From contig JAYTXU010000024.1 in assembly GCA_043742785.1 (NCBI GenBank), positions 1 to 52,118 on the forward strand: 52,118 nucleotides of DNA, in the 5' to 3' direction. The position numbers and the translations under genes were made by a program. This document shows positions 33,336 to 41,101 of the stretch, in pieces (position 1 is the stretch's first letter; every line of letters starts with the position of its first letter). The DNA comes from JACQCF01 sp043742785. Its GTDB lineage: Bacteria > Omnitrophota > Gorgyraeia > Zapsychrales > Fredricksoniimonadaceae. A model generated the notes under the pieces. The model made no database searches, was not told the DNA's origin, and worked only from the letters and a program-made list of their open reading frames with translations.

Positions 33336-33430
33336 TGTCATTCCCGCGAAACCTGCCTGCCGGCAGGCAGGGCGGGAATCCAGAAATATGCTAATCACTG
33401 GATGCCCGATTAAAACATTCGGGCATGACA
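33336..33430. repeat. Composite palindromic (MITE/REP-like) repeat between sufS and sufU
   Basis: The 95-base block has outer inverted ends TGTCATTCCCG (33336-33346) and CGGGCATGACA (33420-33430), matching at 10 of 11. Inside lie ATTCCCGC…GCGGGAAT (33340-33379) around a 20-base perfect palindrome CCTGCCTGCCGGCAGGCAGG (33352-33371), and a second hairpin ATGCCCGA…TCGGGCAT (33402-33426). It is far more GC-rich than flanking DNA and fills almost the entire spacer. It would form strong RNA hairpins in the suf transcript. Confidence 0.8.
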
Positions 33431-34654
33431 CTATCCAAATATTTTCTGAGCTTTTATCAAAGCTACCACTAAAATATCAATTTCTTCTTTGGTATTATAA
33501 AAAGCTAACGATGCTCTAGCCGTTGCTGGAATCTTAAAGAATTCCATCACAGGCTGAGTACAGTGATGACCGGTACGAATTGCCACTCCTTCTTCATCCA
33601 CCAAGGTCCCCAAATCATGAGGATGAATCCCTTCAACTACAAATGAAAGAATAGAAGTTTTCTCACGAGCTGTACCGATCAATTTAACACCATCAATAGA
33701 TAAAAGCTTCTTAGTCCCATAAGCTAATAATTCATTCTTGTGTACCGCCATGACCTCAAGTCCAATTGACTGAACATATTCTAAGGCTCGCCCTAAACCA
33801 ATAACTTCAGCAATAGCTGGTGTTCCAGCTTCAAATTTATAGGGTAAAATATTATAGGTTGTTTTAGCAAAGGTAACCGAGGCAATCATATCTCCCCCAC
33901 CCTGATAAGGAGGCATAGCTTCCAATAGTTTCTGTTTCCCATAAAGTACACCCACGCCTGTAGGCCCGAAAATCTTATGGCCGGAGAAAACTAAAAAGTC
34001 GCAATCTAAGCTTTGCACATCAATAGTTGAGTGAGTGATCGCCTGTGCCGCATCAATTAAAACCGCTATACCACGACTACGCGCTTCTTTAATAATATCC
34101 TTGATAGGATTGACCGTGCCCAGTGAATTAGAGACATAAACAACCGACACCAACTTTGTTCGTGGTGTTAATAACCTAACAAATTCATCCCAAATAATTT
34201 CTCCCTCATGATTGATAGGGGCCACCTTCAATACACAACCAATTTGCTCGCAAAGGATTTGCCAAGGCACAATATTCGAATGATGCTCCATATGAGAAAT
34301 AAGAATCTCATCACCGGACTTTAAGAAGTTGCGGCCGTAGCTTTGAGCTACTAAATTGATCGAATCTGTCGATCCCTTGGTAAATATAATTTCCTGATTG
34401 CTGTTGGCGTTGATAAACTTCTTCACCGTCTGACGAGCATGTTCGAAGCTTAAAGTGGCTTGCTCGCTCAAGAAGTGTACGCCACGATGCACATTGGATG
34501 TACCATGGGCATAGTGCTCACTGATAGTATCGATAACACATTGAGGTTTAAATGTTGTAGCGGCATTGTCTAAATAAACCAATGGCTTACCATGAACCTT
34601 AATCTTAAGATTAGGAAAATCTGCTATGTGTTTAATAACATCAAAAGCTGACAT
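33431..34654 (-). CDS. sufS: SUF cysteine desulfurase
   Basis: A 407-residue class-V PLP enzyme that takes sulfur from cysteine for Fe-S assembly. VYLDNAATTFKPQCVID near 26 opens the fold, HMEHHSNIVPWQ near 121 and IDAAQA near 197 bind PLP, and the PLP lysine is in SGHKIFGPTG near 222. The persulfide cysteine is in IRTGHHCTQPVMEFF near 360, in the short-loop form typical of SufS type II. It starts 9 bases after the sufD stop. Confidence 0.97.
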   Translation of the reverse strand: MSAFDVIKHIADFPNLKIKVHGKPLVYLDNAATTFKPQCVIDTISEHYAHGTSNVHRGVHFLSEQATLSFEHARQTVKKFINANSNQEIIFTKGSTDSINLVAQSYGRNFLKSGDEILISHMEHHSNIVPWQILCEQIGCVLKVAPINHEGEIIWDEFVRLLTPRTKLVSVVYVSNSLGTVNPIKDIIKEARSRGIAVLIDAAQAITHSTIDVQSLDCDFLVFSGHKIFGPTGVGVLYGKQKLLEAMPPYQGGGDMIASVTFAKTTYNILPYKFEAGTPAIAEVIGLGRALEYVQSIGLEVMAVHKNELLAYGTKKLLSIDGVKLIGTAREKTSILSFVVEGIHPHDLGTLVDEEGVAIRTGHHCTQPVMEFFKIPATARASLAFYNTKEEIDILVVALIKAQKIFG

Positions 34655-34663
34655 GAGAATCCT

Positions 34664-35980
34664 TTAGAGTTTTACTTCAGGAAATTTCTTAGCTAAAAGC
34701 TTACCCAACTTGCGGCGAATAGCCTCAGAAGAAATAGTGCTGATAATATCGTCAATGAATCCTTTAGCTAACAGCTGAGAAGCTAATTCCTTTGTAATGC
34801 AGCGACTTTGCAGGTAGAAAATTTCTTCATCAGAAAGCTGACCAATGGTCGCTCCATGAGTACATTTAACATCATCAGCAAATATTTCTAGTTCTGGTTT
34901 TGTATCAACACGGGCTTCCTTACCCAACATCAAATGCTTGTTTAACTGATACCCGTTTGTTTTCTGAGCTATCGGGTGGACATAAATCTTACCGTTAAAG
35001 ACCGCATGAGAAGCGTCTTTCAGAATTCCTTTATAAAGCTGATAACTTGTACAATTAGGCTGTTGAATATCTAACAGTGTATGATTATCCACATGCTGAT
35101 GGCCATCGATAGCATAAAAACCATTCATGATCGTATTCGTTCCTTCACCTTTAAGTAAAATAGTTAAATTATTGCGGACTAATCTTGCTTTATGGGCGAA
35201 AGAAAAGATCTCAAAATGGCTTGATCTCTCCTGCCAAACACGGGTTGTGTTGGTATGAATAGTGTGCGAAGCTTCCCCTTCAGCCTTGCAATATTGCACA
35301 TGAGCATTCTCACCGATGCGCATATCGGTTAAAGCATTGCTCCAATACATATTAGGAGTAAAACCAATATGGCTTTCTAATATAGACACTTTTGCACCCT
35401 GCCCCACATGAATTACACTACGAGGGAAAACAACCGTATCGGATTCAACATTACTTGTAACATGCACAATATGAACTAAAGGTTCAATCGCACAATCTTT
35501 CTCAACCTTTATAAAGACCCCATCTAAAAACAAAGCCTGATTAAGATAAAGCAAAGATTTTGTGTCATTGGATGTTAGCTTGCTAACGGTATCATTAATC
35601 TCCGTAGAAAAATGCACAGCGGCATCAGAAAACGACTTAATTGTAAGACCCCCAGGCAAATGTTTGATATTCGATAAATCCGACCACAACACCCCATTGA
35701 TCAAGACAATATTAATATCCACCTGATCCACATAAGCATTAAATTGAGTGGTTTCTATCAATTGATGATGTGAGGCTATCTTTAGCGATTTAGGAGATAA
35801 TTCTGCTAAAGATGTATATTTCCAATCTTCCTCTTTGACCGTGGGAAGACCTACGGAAATAAAATTATCCCAAGCCTTTTGACGAGAACTTTTAAGCCAA
35901 TTGGGAGAGTTATTAACTAATTTTGAATGATATTCTTCTACCCCATCAATTTTTAAGGGCAATTGTTCTTGTGTCATCAT
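34664..35980 (-). CDS. sufD: Fe-S assembly protein SufD
   Basis: A 438-residue β-helix protein of the SufBC(D) scaffold. EEDWKYTSLAELSP near 50 and the late block DDVKCTHGATIGQLSDEEIFYLQSRC, cited here only by its key residues C and H near 356-358, are typical of SufD. The C-terminal helices end in KKFPEVKL. SufD pairs with SufB to hold the nascent cluster and with SufC ATPases. The longest frame starts at 36016 and overlaps sufC by 35 bases. The ATG at 35980 follows the sufC stop by one base (TAATATG) and I take it as start. Confidence 0.94.
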   Translation of the reverse strand: MMTQEQLPLKIDGVEEYHSKLVNNSPNWLKSSRQKAWDNFISVGLPTVKEEDWKYTSLAELSPKSLKIASHHQLIETTQFNAYVDQVDINIVLINGVLWSDLSNIKHLPGGLTIKSFSDAAVHFSTEINDTVSKLTSNDTKSLLYLNQALFLDGVFIKVEKDCAIEPLVHIVHVTSNVESDTVVFPRSVIHVGQGAKVSILESHIGFTPNMYWSNALTDMRIGENAHVQYCKAEGEASHTIHTNTTRVWQERSSHFEIFSFAHKARLVRNNLTILLKGEGTNTIMNGFYAIDGHQHVDNHTLLDIQQPNCTSYQLYKGILKDASHAVFNGKIYVHPIAQKTNGYQLNKHLMLGKEARVDTKPELEIFADDVKCTHGATIGQLSDEEIFYLQSRCITKELASQLLAKGFIDDIISTISSEAIRRKLGKLLAKKFPEVKL

Positions 35981-35981
35981 A

Positions 35982-36743
35982 TTATTTGATAAGCCAATCA
36001 TAGCCTTTACTTTCAACTTCCAAGGCCAGCTCTTTCCCTTCAGTTTTTATAATCTTGCCATCGTGAAGAATATGAACAAAATCAGGTTGAATATAATTCA
36101 AAAGACGCTGATAGTGCGTGATTAAAATAATTGCATTGTTCTTGTTCTTAATTTTATTGACCCCATCAGCTACAATCTTCATAGAGTCAATATCAAGTCC
36201 TGAATCTGTCTCATCTAAAACAGCGAGGCGAGGATTGAGAACAGCCATCTGCAAAATTTCGTTGCGTTTTTTCTCACCACCAGAAAAATCAACATTTACA
36301 GCACGATCAATATATTTTTCATCCATATGAAACAATTTCATTTTAGAACGTAAATATTTATCAAAATCAATAGGATCCATCTCTTCTGCCCCTTGATGAC
36401 GACAAATCGCATTAAATGAAGCTCTTAAGAAAACAGAAGTAGGAACACCCGGAATTTCGACGGGATATTGAAAAGCTAAGAACACTCCTTCTTTAGCCCT
36501 CGCATCCGGCTCTAATCCAGCTAAATTTATCTTCTTGAAATTCACTTCATATTCAATGCTGCCCCCCGTCACTTGATACTGAGGGTGACCAGCAATCACT
36601 TTAGATAATGTGCTTTTACCAGAACCATTGGGTCCCATAATGGCATGAACTTCACCAGCATTTACACTTAAATTAAGACCTTTTAAAATTTCATTACCTT
36701 CTATACCAACGATACCTGCTCTTAAATCCTTTATCTCTAACAT
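35982..36743 (-). CDS. sufC: Fe-S assembly ATPase SufC
   Basis: A 253-residue ABC-type ATPase. Walker A is GPNGSGKST near 36-44, the signature region is FSGGEKKRNEILQM near 149 and Walker B ends in LAVLDETDSGLDIDS near 174, the SufC-specific form with the D-loop. ITHYQRLL gives the H-switch. SufC hydrolyses ATP to drive shape changes of SufB-SufD during cluster assembly. It follows sufB across a 49-base spacer that contains a palindromic repeat. Confidence 0.97.
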   Translation of the reverse strand: MLEIKDLRAGIVGIEGNEILKGLNLSVNAGEVHAIMGPNGSGKSTLSKVIAGHPQYQVTGGSIEYEVNFKKINLAGLEPDARAKEGVFLAFQYPVEIPGVPTSVFLRASFNAICRHQGAEEMDPIDFDKYLRSKMKLFHMDEKYIDRAVNVDFSGGEKKRNEILQMAVLNPRLAVLDETDSGLDIDSMKIVADGVNKIKNKNNAIILITHYQRLLNYIQPDFVHILHDGKIIKTEGKELALEVESKGYDWLIK

Positions 36744-36762
36744 GATAATTAAACCCTTTCAT

Positions 36763-36791
36763 GTACGGGCCCGAGCATGCTCGGCCCCTAC
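36763..36791. repeat. Dispersed palindromic repeat, copy 1
   Basis: The 29-base unit begins GTACGGGC and ends GGCCCCTAC, with the perfect 14-base palindrome CCGAGCATGCTCGG at 36771-36784. It lies between sufB and sufC. A second, nearly identical unit lies at 50575-50602. The arms GTA/TAC and GGG/CCC extend the stem. Confidence 0.85.
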
Positions 36792-36792
36792 T

Positions 36793-38259
36793 TTAACCTA
36801 CTGATCCCTCTAATTTCATCTCTAATAATTTAACCGCTTCCACAGAAAACTCTAAAGGAAGCTCTTTGAAAACATCTTTACAAAAACCATTAATAATCAA
36901 AGAAATCGATTCTTCCAAATCAAGCCCGCGTGAACGCAAATAAAACATTTGTTCCGCATTAATCTTGGACGTCGACGCTTCATGCTCCACAACCGCTGTA
37001 TTATTCTTTACTTCAATGTAAGGAAAAGTATTAGCCGAGCAATTATTACCTACCAACATAGAATCACATTGTGAAAAATTGCGAGCTCCAATCGCTGTCG
37101 GCATAATCTTAACTAAACCACGATAACTATTGTGAGAATAATCAGAAGAAATCCCTTTTGAAACAATGGTACTTTTAGTATTTTTACCAATATGAATCAT
37201 CTTAGTACCAGTATCAGCCGCCATACGGCCATTAGTTAAAGCAACCGAATAGAATTTACCAATGGAATTATCTCCCTGCATAATGACGGAAGGATATTTC
37301 CAGGTAATAGCGCTCCCTGCCTCTACTTGTGTCCAGGAAATCTTGGAATTAACGCCTTGGCACTTACCACGTTTGGTGACAAAATTATAAATACCGCCTT
37401 TGCCTTGCTTGTCTCCTGAGTACCAATTCTGTACAGTAGAGTATTTAATTTCAGCATTATTCAAAGCAACTAGTTCTACAACTGCTGCATGCAATTGATT
37501 AGTATCACGCATCGGCGCTGTACATCCTTCTAAGTAGCTTACATAACTGTCATCTTCAGCCACAATCAAGGTGCGTTCAAATTGTCCAGTATCAGCGGCA
37601 TTAATACGAAAATACGTAGAAAGCTCTAAAGGACTCCGCACTCCTTTTGGTATATAACAAAAAGATCCATCGCTAAAAACCGCTGAATTAAGCGCTGCAA
37701 AAAAATTATCAGCTGCTGGAACAACAGAACCTAAATACTTTTTTACAAGAAGAGGATGATGAGTAATCGCTTCCGACATAGAACAAAAAATTACCCCTAC
37801 CTTAGCTAATTCTGCTTGATGGGTTGTCCCCACAGAAATACTGTCAAAAACAGCATCCACCGCTACACCAGTCAAACGTTTCTGCTCGGTTAATGGAATG
37901 CCTAAACGATCAAAAGTCTTTAAGAGTTCTGCATCAACTTCTTCTAAATTCTTAGGATTGTCTTTCTTCTGCTTGGGAGCGGAATAGTAGTGCAAAGCCT
38001 GATAATCAATAGGCCCAAATTCAAAATTAGGCCATACCGGTTCCGTCATTTTCTGCCAATGACGATAAGCCTTTAGACGCCAATCCAGCATCCATTGAGG
38101 CTCATTCTTCTTTCCTGAGATAATATGAATGACTTCTTCGTTAAGCCCCTTGGCAATGGTATCAGTTTCAATATCCGTAAAAAAACCATACCGGTATTCT
38201 TCACCGCCAGCGGCTAACTTATTATCATCCAACTCTTTTTGTTTTACGACATCACTCAT
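36793..38259 (-). CDS. sufB: Fe-S assembly protein SufB
   Basis: A 488-residue scaffold protein. The N-terminal helical region contains EPQWMLDWRLKAYRHW near 53 and the β-helix core has SEAITHHPLL, FCYIPKGVRSP, YLEGCTAPMRD and MIHIGKNTKSTIVSKGIS. The late EHEASTSKINAEQMFYLRSR block holds the conserved glutamate/histidine. SufB is the site of cluster formation in SufBC2D. The start ATG 38259 follows the Rrf2 regulator by 19 bases, so regulator and target are co-transcribed. Confidence 0.97.
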   Translation of the reverse strand: MSDVVKQKELDDNKLAAGGEEYRYGFFTDIETDTIAKGLNEEVIHIISGKKNEPQWMLDWRLKAYRHWQKMTEPVWPNFEFGPIDYQALHYYSAPKQKKDNPKNLEEVDAELLKTFDRLGIPLTEQKRLTGVAVDAVFDSISVGTTHQAELAKVGVIFCSMSEAITHHPLLVKKYLGSVVPAADNFFAALNSAVFSDGSFCYIPKGVRSPLELSTYFRINAADTGQFERTLIVAEDDSYVSYLEGCTAPMRDTNQLHAAVVELVALNNAEIKYSTVQNWYSGDKQGKGGIYNFVTKRGKCQGVNSKISWTQVEAGSAITWKYPSVIMQGDNSIGKFYSVALTNGRMAADTGTKMIHIGKNTKSTIVSKGISSDYSHNSYRGLVKIMPTAIGARNFSQCDSMLVGNNCSANTFPYIEVKNNTAVVEHEASTSKINAEQMFYLRSRGLDLEESISLIINGFCKDVFKELPLEFSVEAVKLLEMKLEGSVG

Positions 38260-38278
38260 AAACTTAACCCTTACTTTT

Positions 38279-38737
38279 TTAAGAATTCACCATAATCGGT
38301 TTATTTCTAATCTGCTTTTCCCCTTGATTACGAGACTGAATTAATTCTTTAACATTAATTGTTTTGAAAAACGCAGCAATTCTCTCATTTAAATTAAGCA
38401 TCGGAGAAATAACATTACAACTAGAGGTAATATCACAATGCGAATAATTGCCATGAAAACAATTCACAATTTGCAAAGGCCCTTCAATGATTTCTGTTAA
38501 GTCATACAAAGTAATCTTTGAAAGATCCTTTAAAATTTGATAACCGCCATAAGCTCCTTGTTCCGCCCGAACAATTTCATGCTGGGCCAGTACCTGTAAA
38601 ACACGTGAAGTAGGATCAAAAGGAGAGTGATAAATATCGCAAATCTCTTTAGCTGATGTCAATTGACCTGGAGCTTTAGCACTCATGTGCCGCAGGGAAA
38701 TCAATGCATATTCTAATTTGCGATTAATTTTGAACAT
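38279..38737 (-). CDS. Rrf2-family regulator (IscR/SufR-like)
   Basis: A 152-residue winged-helix regulator. KINRKLEYALISLRHMS is the conserved first helix, SAKEICDIYHSPFDPTSRVLQ the recognition helix region and GAYGGYQI the wing. Three cysteines lie at about 93, 101 and 107 (NCFHGNYSHC…SSC), the likely ligands for a 2Fe-2S cluster, with C-x7-C-x5-C spacing instead of the x5/x5 of IscR. It sits between the pterin dehydratase and sufB, so it probably senses cluster supply and represses its own operon. Confidence 0.93.
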   Translation of the reverse strand: MFKINRKLEYALISLRHMSAKAPGQLTSAKEICDIYHSPFDPTSRVLQVLAQHEIVRAEQGAYGGYQILKDLSKITLYDLTEIIEGPLQIVNCFHGNYSHCDITSSCNVISPMLNLNERIAAFFKTINVKELIQSRNQGEKQIRNKPIMVNS

Positions 38738-38740
38738 AAA

Positions 38741-39082
38741 TTATCCTATTTTGTTAATTTTAGCCGCTACAATAAAATCATTTTGGGTTAAACCGCCAAG
38801 CGCATGCGTATATAAAACAACTTTCAGATTCTTATACCCTGTTATATGCAAATCTGGATGATGCCTTTCATCTTCCGCAACATTCTTAATCAGATTAACC
38901 ATATCAACAGCCTGGATAAAATTCTTAAATGTATAACGACGTTCTATACTTTTATCATCAACCGCCAAAGTCCAGCCTGCAATACTATTTAAATTCTCAA
39001 CAATTTCCTCCCTAGTCATAACGCGACCAAGGCCTTCACAAGGTAAACAGTTTTTCTTAGAAAAATCTATTTGGGTTTTCAT
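38741..39082 (-). CDS. phhB: Pterin-4a-carbinolamine dehydratase
   Basis: A 113-residue protein with the PCD active site: EDERHHPDLHITGY near 70-83 (H74, H75, H79) and YTHALGGLTQNDFIVAA near 91-107. The N-terminal CLPCEGLGR with a CxxC is shared by many bacterial members. PCD dehydrates 4a-hydroxy-tetrahydropterins for recycling after aromatic amino acid hydroxylation; some members are linked to molybdopterin metabolism. No hydroxylase gene is in the window. The ATG at 39082 follows the nfu stop by one base (TAATATG) and is preferred over an ATG at 39094. Confidence 0.92.
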   Translation of the reverse strand: MKTQIDFSKKNCLPCEGLGRVMTREEIVENLNSIAGWTLAVDDKSIERRYTFKNFIQAVDMVNLIKNVAEDERHHPDLHITGYKNLKVVLYTHALGGLTQNDFIVAAKINKIG

Positions 39083-39083
39083 A

Positions 39084-39638
39084 TTAAGCTGCAATTTCTA
39101 CAGTGATTTCAGGGTTATATTCATCCTTTAAGATACTCTCTATAGCTTTTAAAGTGCCCATACTTGAGCTAGGACAAGAACCACAAGCTCCCTGATAATT
39201 AACAAGAAGCAAGTTCCCCTCTAAAGAGGTTACTTGTAAATCGCCGCCATCCATTTGTAAAGCTGGGCGTATCGTACGGTCTAAAATTTCATTAATTTTC
39301 TCTATATCAGGATTATCGGATACCACGCTCGTCTTTTTACTCTCCTCCACATGAAAATCAGGATCATGAATAGGAGCGTATTCTAAGACAATTTTCTTGA
39401 TTTGATCCTCAATAGCATCCCAATCAACAAGGCCATCTTGAGTCACGGTAATATAATTATCAAAAAGATAAACCTCACTAATATTAGAAACTGTAAATAA
39501 AGCAGCTGCTAAAGGATTATCTTTGCACTGATCTATATTCTTATAAGTGACCTTACCTTCTGTTTTAACTGGCACATTTAATACAAATTTAAGTGCATTT
39601 GGATTTGGAGTGCTTTGAATCAGAATTCGAATATCCAT
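39084..39638 (-). CDS. nfuA: NfuA-like Fe-S carrier protein
   Basis: A 184-residue protein with an N-terminal NFU_N domain (about 1-90; IQSTPNPNALKFVLN, then NPLAAALFTVSNISEVYLFDNYIT) and a C-terminal NifU-type domain (about 112-184; RPALQMDGGDLQV). The cluster-binding CxxC is in GACGSCPSS. These proteins carry 4Fe-4S clusters from the SUF scaffold to target enzymes such as IspG/IspH or MoaA. GAGAGG precedes the ATG. It is the first gene of the nfu-phhB-rrf2-suf operon. Confidence 0.94.
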   Translation of the reverse strand: MDIRILIQSTPNPNALKFVLNVPVKTEGKVTYKNIDQCKDNPLAAALFTVSNISEVYLFDNYITVTQDGLVDWDAIEDQIKKIVLEYAPIHDPDFHVEESKKTSVVSDNPDIEKINEILDRTIRPALQMDGGDLQVTSLEGNLLLVNYQGACGSCPSSSMGTLKAIESILKDEYNPEITVEIAA

Positions 39639-39694
39639 TTTAAACCTCTCTATCTGCTAACAGGCAGACATATACTTCATTTTTAAACGTAGAT

Positions 39695-39723
39695 AGAATA
39701 CCATCTTAACCCCCTCTCTGCAA
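39695..39723 (-). promoter_or_regulatory. Candidate promoter for the nfu-suf operon
   Basis: On the minus strand TTGCAG (39718-39723) and TATTCT (39695-39700) are 17 bases apart and the latter is preceded by TG at the extended -10 position. It lies in the 107-base spacer before nfu. A loose inverted repeat (TATCTAC…GTATAT) just downstream could be an Rrf2 operator, but the match is weak. Confidence 0.45.
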
Positions 39724-39745
39724 GGGATTAAACGCTATGAAAAAA

Positions 39746-40282
39746 TCAAATAGATCTTTGATATTGAGAAAAACAAAATCGAATCATACCTTCAATAAGC
39801 CAAGCAGATTCTTCTTTTCTTTTAAAAGAAGCTGGTATTGCAGGAAAGAAAGTGTCGCAACCAAAATCGCCCTTTAGCTCAGTTACATACAAAGTCTCAC
39901 ACATAGGATGATTTAGGGCTTGAGTATAAATCTGAGATCCTCCAATGACAAAAACCTTATCAACCTCTTGTTTAAAATTTAAAATCTTAAGAGCATCATC
40001 TAAACTAGACGATAATAAAACTCCTGAAGGTAAATCAGAATAAAATCCTACATTGCGACTTAAAACAATATTCAATCGCCCTGGTAGAGGCTTAAACTTT
40101 GCTGGTAAGGAATCCCAAGTTTTACGCCCCATAATAACAGCATTCTTCTTAACCCCATCACTAACAGCACTGGTCACCTCTTTAAAATGCTTTAAATCTG
40201 AAGGTAAGACCCAAGCTAATCCACCTTGCTTTCCTATGCCATTTTTTTCATCGAGGGCTACTACAATAGAGAATGGTTTCAT
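39746..40282 (-). CDS. folA: Dihydrofolate reductase
   Basis: A 178-residue DHFR. FSIVVALDEKNGIGKQGGLAWVLPSDLKHF covers the Met20-type loop; it is cited by its key W-x-LPxDLxxF residues near 24-33. MGRKTWDSLP near 51 and the LPGRLNIVLSR strand follow, and VFVIGGSQIY near 112 binds NADPH. The acidic catalytic residue is D29 of PSDLKHF. It regenerates tetrahydrofolate for the thymidylate synthase directly upstream, two bases away, forming a classic thyA-folA pair. Confidence 0.96.
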   Translation of the reverse strand: MKPFSIVVALDEKNGIGKQGGLAWVLPSDLKHFKEVTSAVSDGVKKNAVIMGRKTWDSLPAKFKPLPGRLNIVLSRNVGFYSDLPSGVLLSSSLDDALKILNFKQEVDKVFVIGGSQIYTQALNHPMCETLYVTELKGDFGCDTFFPAIPASFKRKEESAWLIEGMIRFCFSQYQRSI

Positions 40283-40284
40283 GT

Positions 40285-41100
40285 TTAAACCGCGATAGGA
40301 AATTTTATAAAAGCTGCTGGGTTGTATCCTACAAGTTTCATATCTTCAAAACGATAATCTAAAACTTTTTTCTTATCAATTTCAAGATGAGGCAATGCCC
40401 CTGGTGTGCGTTCCAATTGAACTTTTAGACCATCAATATGATTTAAATAAAGATGAGCATCCCCCAAGGTATGGGTAAATATCCCCGGCGTCAAATTACA
40501 TTCTTTGGCCACCATGGTCATCAAGAGAGCATAACTAGCAATATTGAAAGGAACACCTAAGGCCACGTCCGCGGAACGCTGATAAAGCTGACAATCTAGA
40601 CGACCATTAACAACATAAAACTGAAAAAATGCATGACAAGGTGGAAGAGCCATACGATCAATATCCCCTACATTCCATGCACTAACAATAATTCTTCTAG
40701 AATCAGGATTTTTCTTTATTAATTCTATCGCTTGACCTATTTGATCAATATGTTCTTTTCGATAAGCTTTTGTTTGTTCATCCCAGACAAACTTCTCCCA
40801 ATTACGCCATTGATAGCCGTAAACAGGACCCAATTCTCCACCTTCACGAGCCCAAGGATTCCAAATAGGAGTATGCTGGGTTAAATCCTCATTAATATTC
40901 GTCGATCCTCTTAAAAACCATAAGAGTTCCCAGACAACCGCATCAAAAAGAACTTTTTTAGTTGTCAGAATTGGAAACCCTTGACGAAGATCGTATTTAC
41001 TCTGGTAACCAAAAACAGAAATCGTACCAGTACCAGTACGATCTTGCTTTTCTTCACCATGTTCTAAAATATATTTAACTAAATCCAGGTATTGCTTCAT
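40285..41100 (-). CDS. thyA: Thymidylate synthase
   Basis: A 271-residue ThyA that methylates dUMP with methylene-tetrahydrofolate. The catalytic cysteine lies in ALPPCHAFFQFYV near 152. DRTGTGTISVFG near 20 binds phosphate, ELLWFLRGSTNI near 54 is conserved, and LYQRSADVALGVPFNIASYA follows the active site. The length matches the 264-residue E. coli type. It starts one base after the glgP stop (TAATATG) and is followed by folA. Confidence 0.98.
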   Translation of the reverse strand: MKQYLDLVKYILEHGEEKQDRTGTGTISVFGYQSKYDLRQGFPILTTKKVLFDAVVWELLWFLRGSTNINEDLTQHTPIWNPWAREGGELGPVYGYQWRNWEKFVWDEQTKAYRKEHIDQIGQAIELIKKNPDSRRIIVSAWNVGDIDRMALPPCHAFFQFYVVNGRLDCQLYQRSADVALGVPFNIASYALLMTMVAKECNLTPGIFTHTLGDAHLYLNHIDGLKVQLERTPGALPHLEIDKKKVLDYRFEDMKLVGYNPAAFIKFPIAV

Positions 41101-41101
41101 A

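Noticed and set aside
33336..33430. Possible CRISPR or intrinsic terminator
   Set aside because: No regular direct repeats with spacers are present, and no T-tract follows the hairpins on either strand, so it is described as a palindromic repeat.
33319..33519. Plus-strand frame across the sufS-sufU spacer (KPACRQAG peptide)
   Set aside because: It is the translation of the palindromic repeat and the antisense end of sufS; such peptides are frequent artefacts of this repeat type.
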